Assembly: GCA_028282785.1 (NCBI GenBank)
Contig: JANQHE010000061.1
Location: 1 to 64,000, forward strand
Origin: Bacteroidales bacterium
GTDB taxonomy: Bacteria; Bacteroidota; Bacteroidia; Bacteroidales; UBA12077
Direction of reading: 5' to 3'
Length of the DNA stretch: 64,000 bases
In this document: one piece after another, positions 63,580-64,000 of the stretch
Layout of the letters: every line of letters starts with the position of its first letter
How positions within the stretch are numbered: the first letter of the stretch is position 1
Position numbers and translations under genes: made by a program
The notes under the pieces: generated by a model
The model's input: only the letters and a program-made list of their open reading frames with translations
Database searches by the model: none
Told to the model about the DNA's origin: nothing

Positions 63580-64000
63580 CTATTCATATCTTAGTGCAAC
63601 AACCGGATTGGTATTACTCGCCTTTAAGGCTTGATAACTTACTGAAATTATGGCAATTATTATGGCAATAATTCCACTAACAATAAATGGCCAGATAGAA
63701 AGGTCTATTCTGTAAACAAAGTTATTTAGCCAGTTTTTCATAAAATACCATGCAATTGGCCATGCAATTAAATTAGACAAAATAACCAGTTTTAGAAACT
63801 CCTTGTTTATTAATTGAATGATTGTGGATACCGATGCCCCCAAAACCTTTCTAATGCCTATTTCCTTGGTTTTTTGTTCAGTAGTAAATGAAGCTAAGCC
63901 GAATATACCTAAACAAGCAATGAAAATTGCTAATCCGGAAAATATGATAAAGATTAAGAAGAACCTTTTCTCGGCTCGATAAAGAGCGTCTAAATTTTCT
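63580..64000 (-). CDS. ABC transporter permease, FtsX type, C-terminal part (truncated by window edge)
   Basis: The frame is open from the window end to a stop at 63580. The visible ~140 residues are a terminal FtsX core: AEKRFFLIFIIFSGLAIFIA, then GIFGLASFTTEQKTKEIG, IRKVLGASVSTIIQLINKEF and the usual end SNTNPVVALRYE. It is a third permease of the kind seen at 9050-11461 and 57597-59924. The start and the first half of the gene lie outside the window. Confidence 0.9.
   Translation of the reverse strand, partial: ENLDALYRAEKRFFLIFIIFSGLAIFIACLGIFGLASFTTEQKTKEIGIRKVLGASVSTIIQLINKEFLKLVILSNLIAWPIAWYFMKNWLNNFVYRIDLSIWPFIVSGIIAIIIAIISVSYQALKASNTNPVVALRYE

Overview
The window is AT-rich and comes from a member of the Bacteroidota, most likely an anaerobic or facultative marine/sediment lineage (inference). 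The phylum call rests on a SusC/SusD outer-membrane pair with trailing lipoproteins, a secreted protease ending in a type IX secretion sorting domain, several ~800-residue FtsX-type permeases, a TPR sensor ending in a LuxR-type helix-turn-helix, and Bacteroidota promoter elements (TAnnTTTG; one site also has TTTG exactly 19 bases upstream). The anaerobic flavour comes from a glycyl radical enzyme, a HydE-type hydrogenase maturase, ferredoxin-linked 2-oxoacid oxidoreductase and the Apr/Qmo proteins.

Layout. (1) 1-900: end of a LytS-type histidine kinase and a SiaC-family phosphoprotein gene. (2) 928-8554, minus strand: aprB - four-helix-bundle gene - aprA - qmoA - qmoB - qmoC, i.e. adenylylsulfate reductase with its quinone-linked membrane complex, unexpected in this phylum; sat and dsr are not in the window. 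(3) 9050-12813: an FtsX permease and an LhgO-type FAD oxidoreductase. (4) 12935-23976, minus strand: a proline/hydroxyproline locus with glycyl radical trans-4-hydroxyproline dehydratase and its activase, DPP-IV-like and Xaa-Pro peptidases, a pyrroline-2-carboxylate-reductase-like protein, trans-3-hydroxyproline dehydratase and a C69 dipeptidase. Together they could degrade collagen-like peptides. (5) 24301-34534, minus strand: secreted C1 protease, SusCD with two lipoproteins, and a TPR-LuxR regulator. (6) 34774-42223, minus strand: a branched-chain or terpenoid acyl-CoA carboxylation operon (acyl-CoA dehydrogenase, AtuA-like protein, biotin carboxylase, enoyl-CoA hydratase, carboxyltransferase). 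(7) 42375-47141: hydE, a SpoIIAA-like protein and two KAS III-like proteins, one lacking all catalytic residues. (8) 47758-57523, plus strand: ADP-forming acyl-CoA synthetase, 53-residue membrane protein, outer-membrane barrel, Na+ symporter, flavodoxin, aminotransferase and a four-subunit 2-oxoacid:ferredoxin oxidoreductase, a coherent route for fermenting amino acids to organic acids with ATP gain. (9) 57597-64000: FtsX permeases around a sigma-54 response regulator/histidine kinase pair and an Lrp-family regulator.

The least expected signals are two tiny co-oriented ORFs (24073-24135 and 34605-34676) that encode near-identical 15-residue C-termini while the codons differ mostly synonymously; a probable small RNA (about 47352-47447, minus strand) whose upstream region resembles the hydE promoter region; the apr-qmo operon interrupted by a four-helix-bundle gene; and the catalytic/non-catalytic KAS III pair. 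No tRNA, rRNA, CRISPR array, transposase or prophage was seen.
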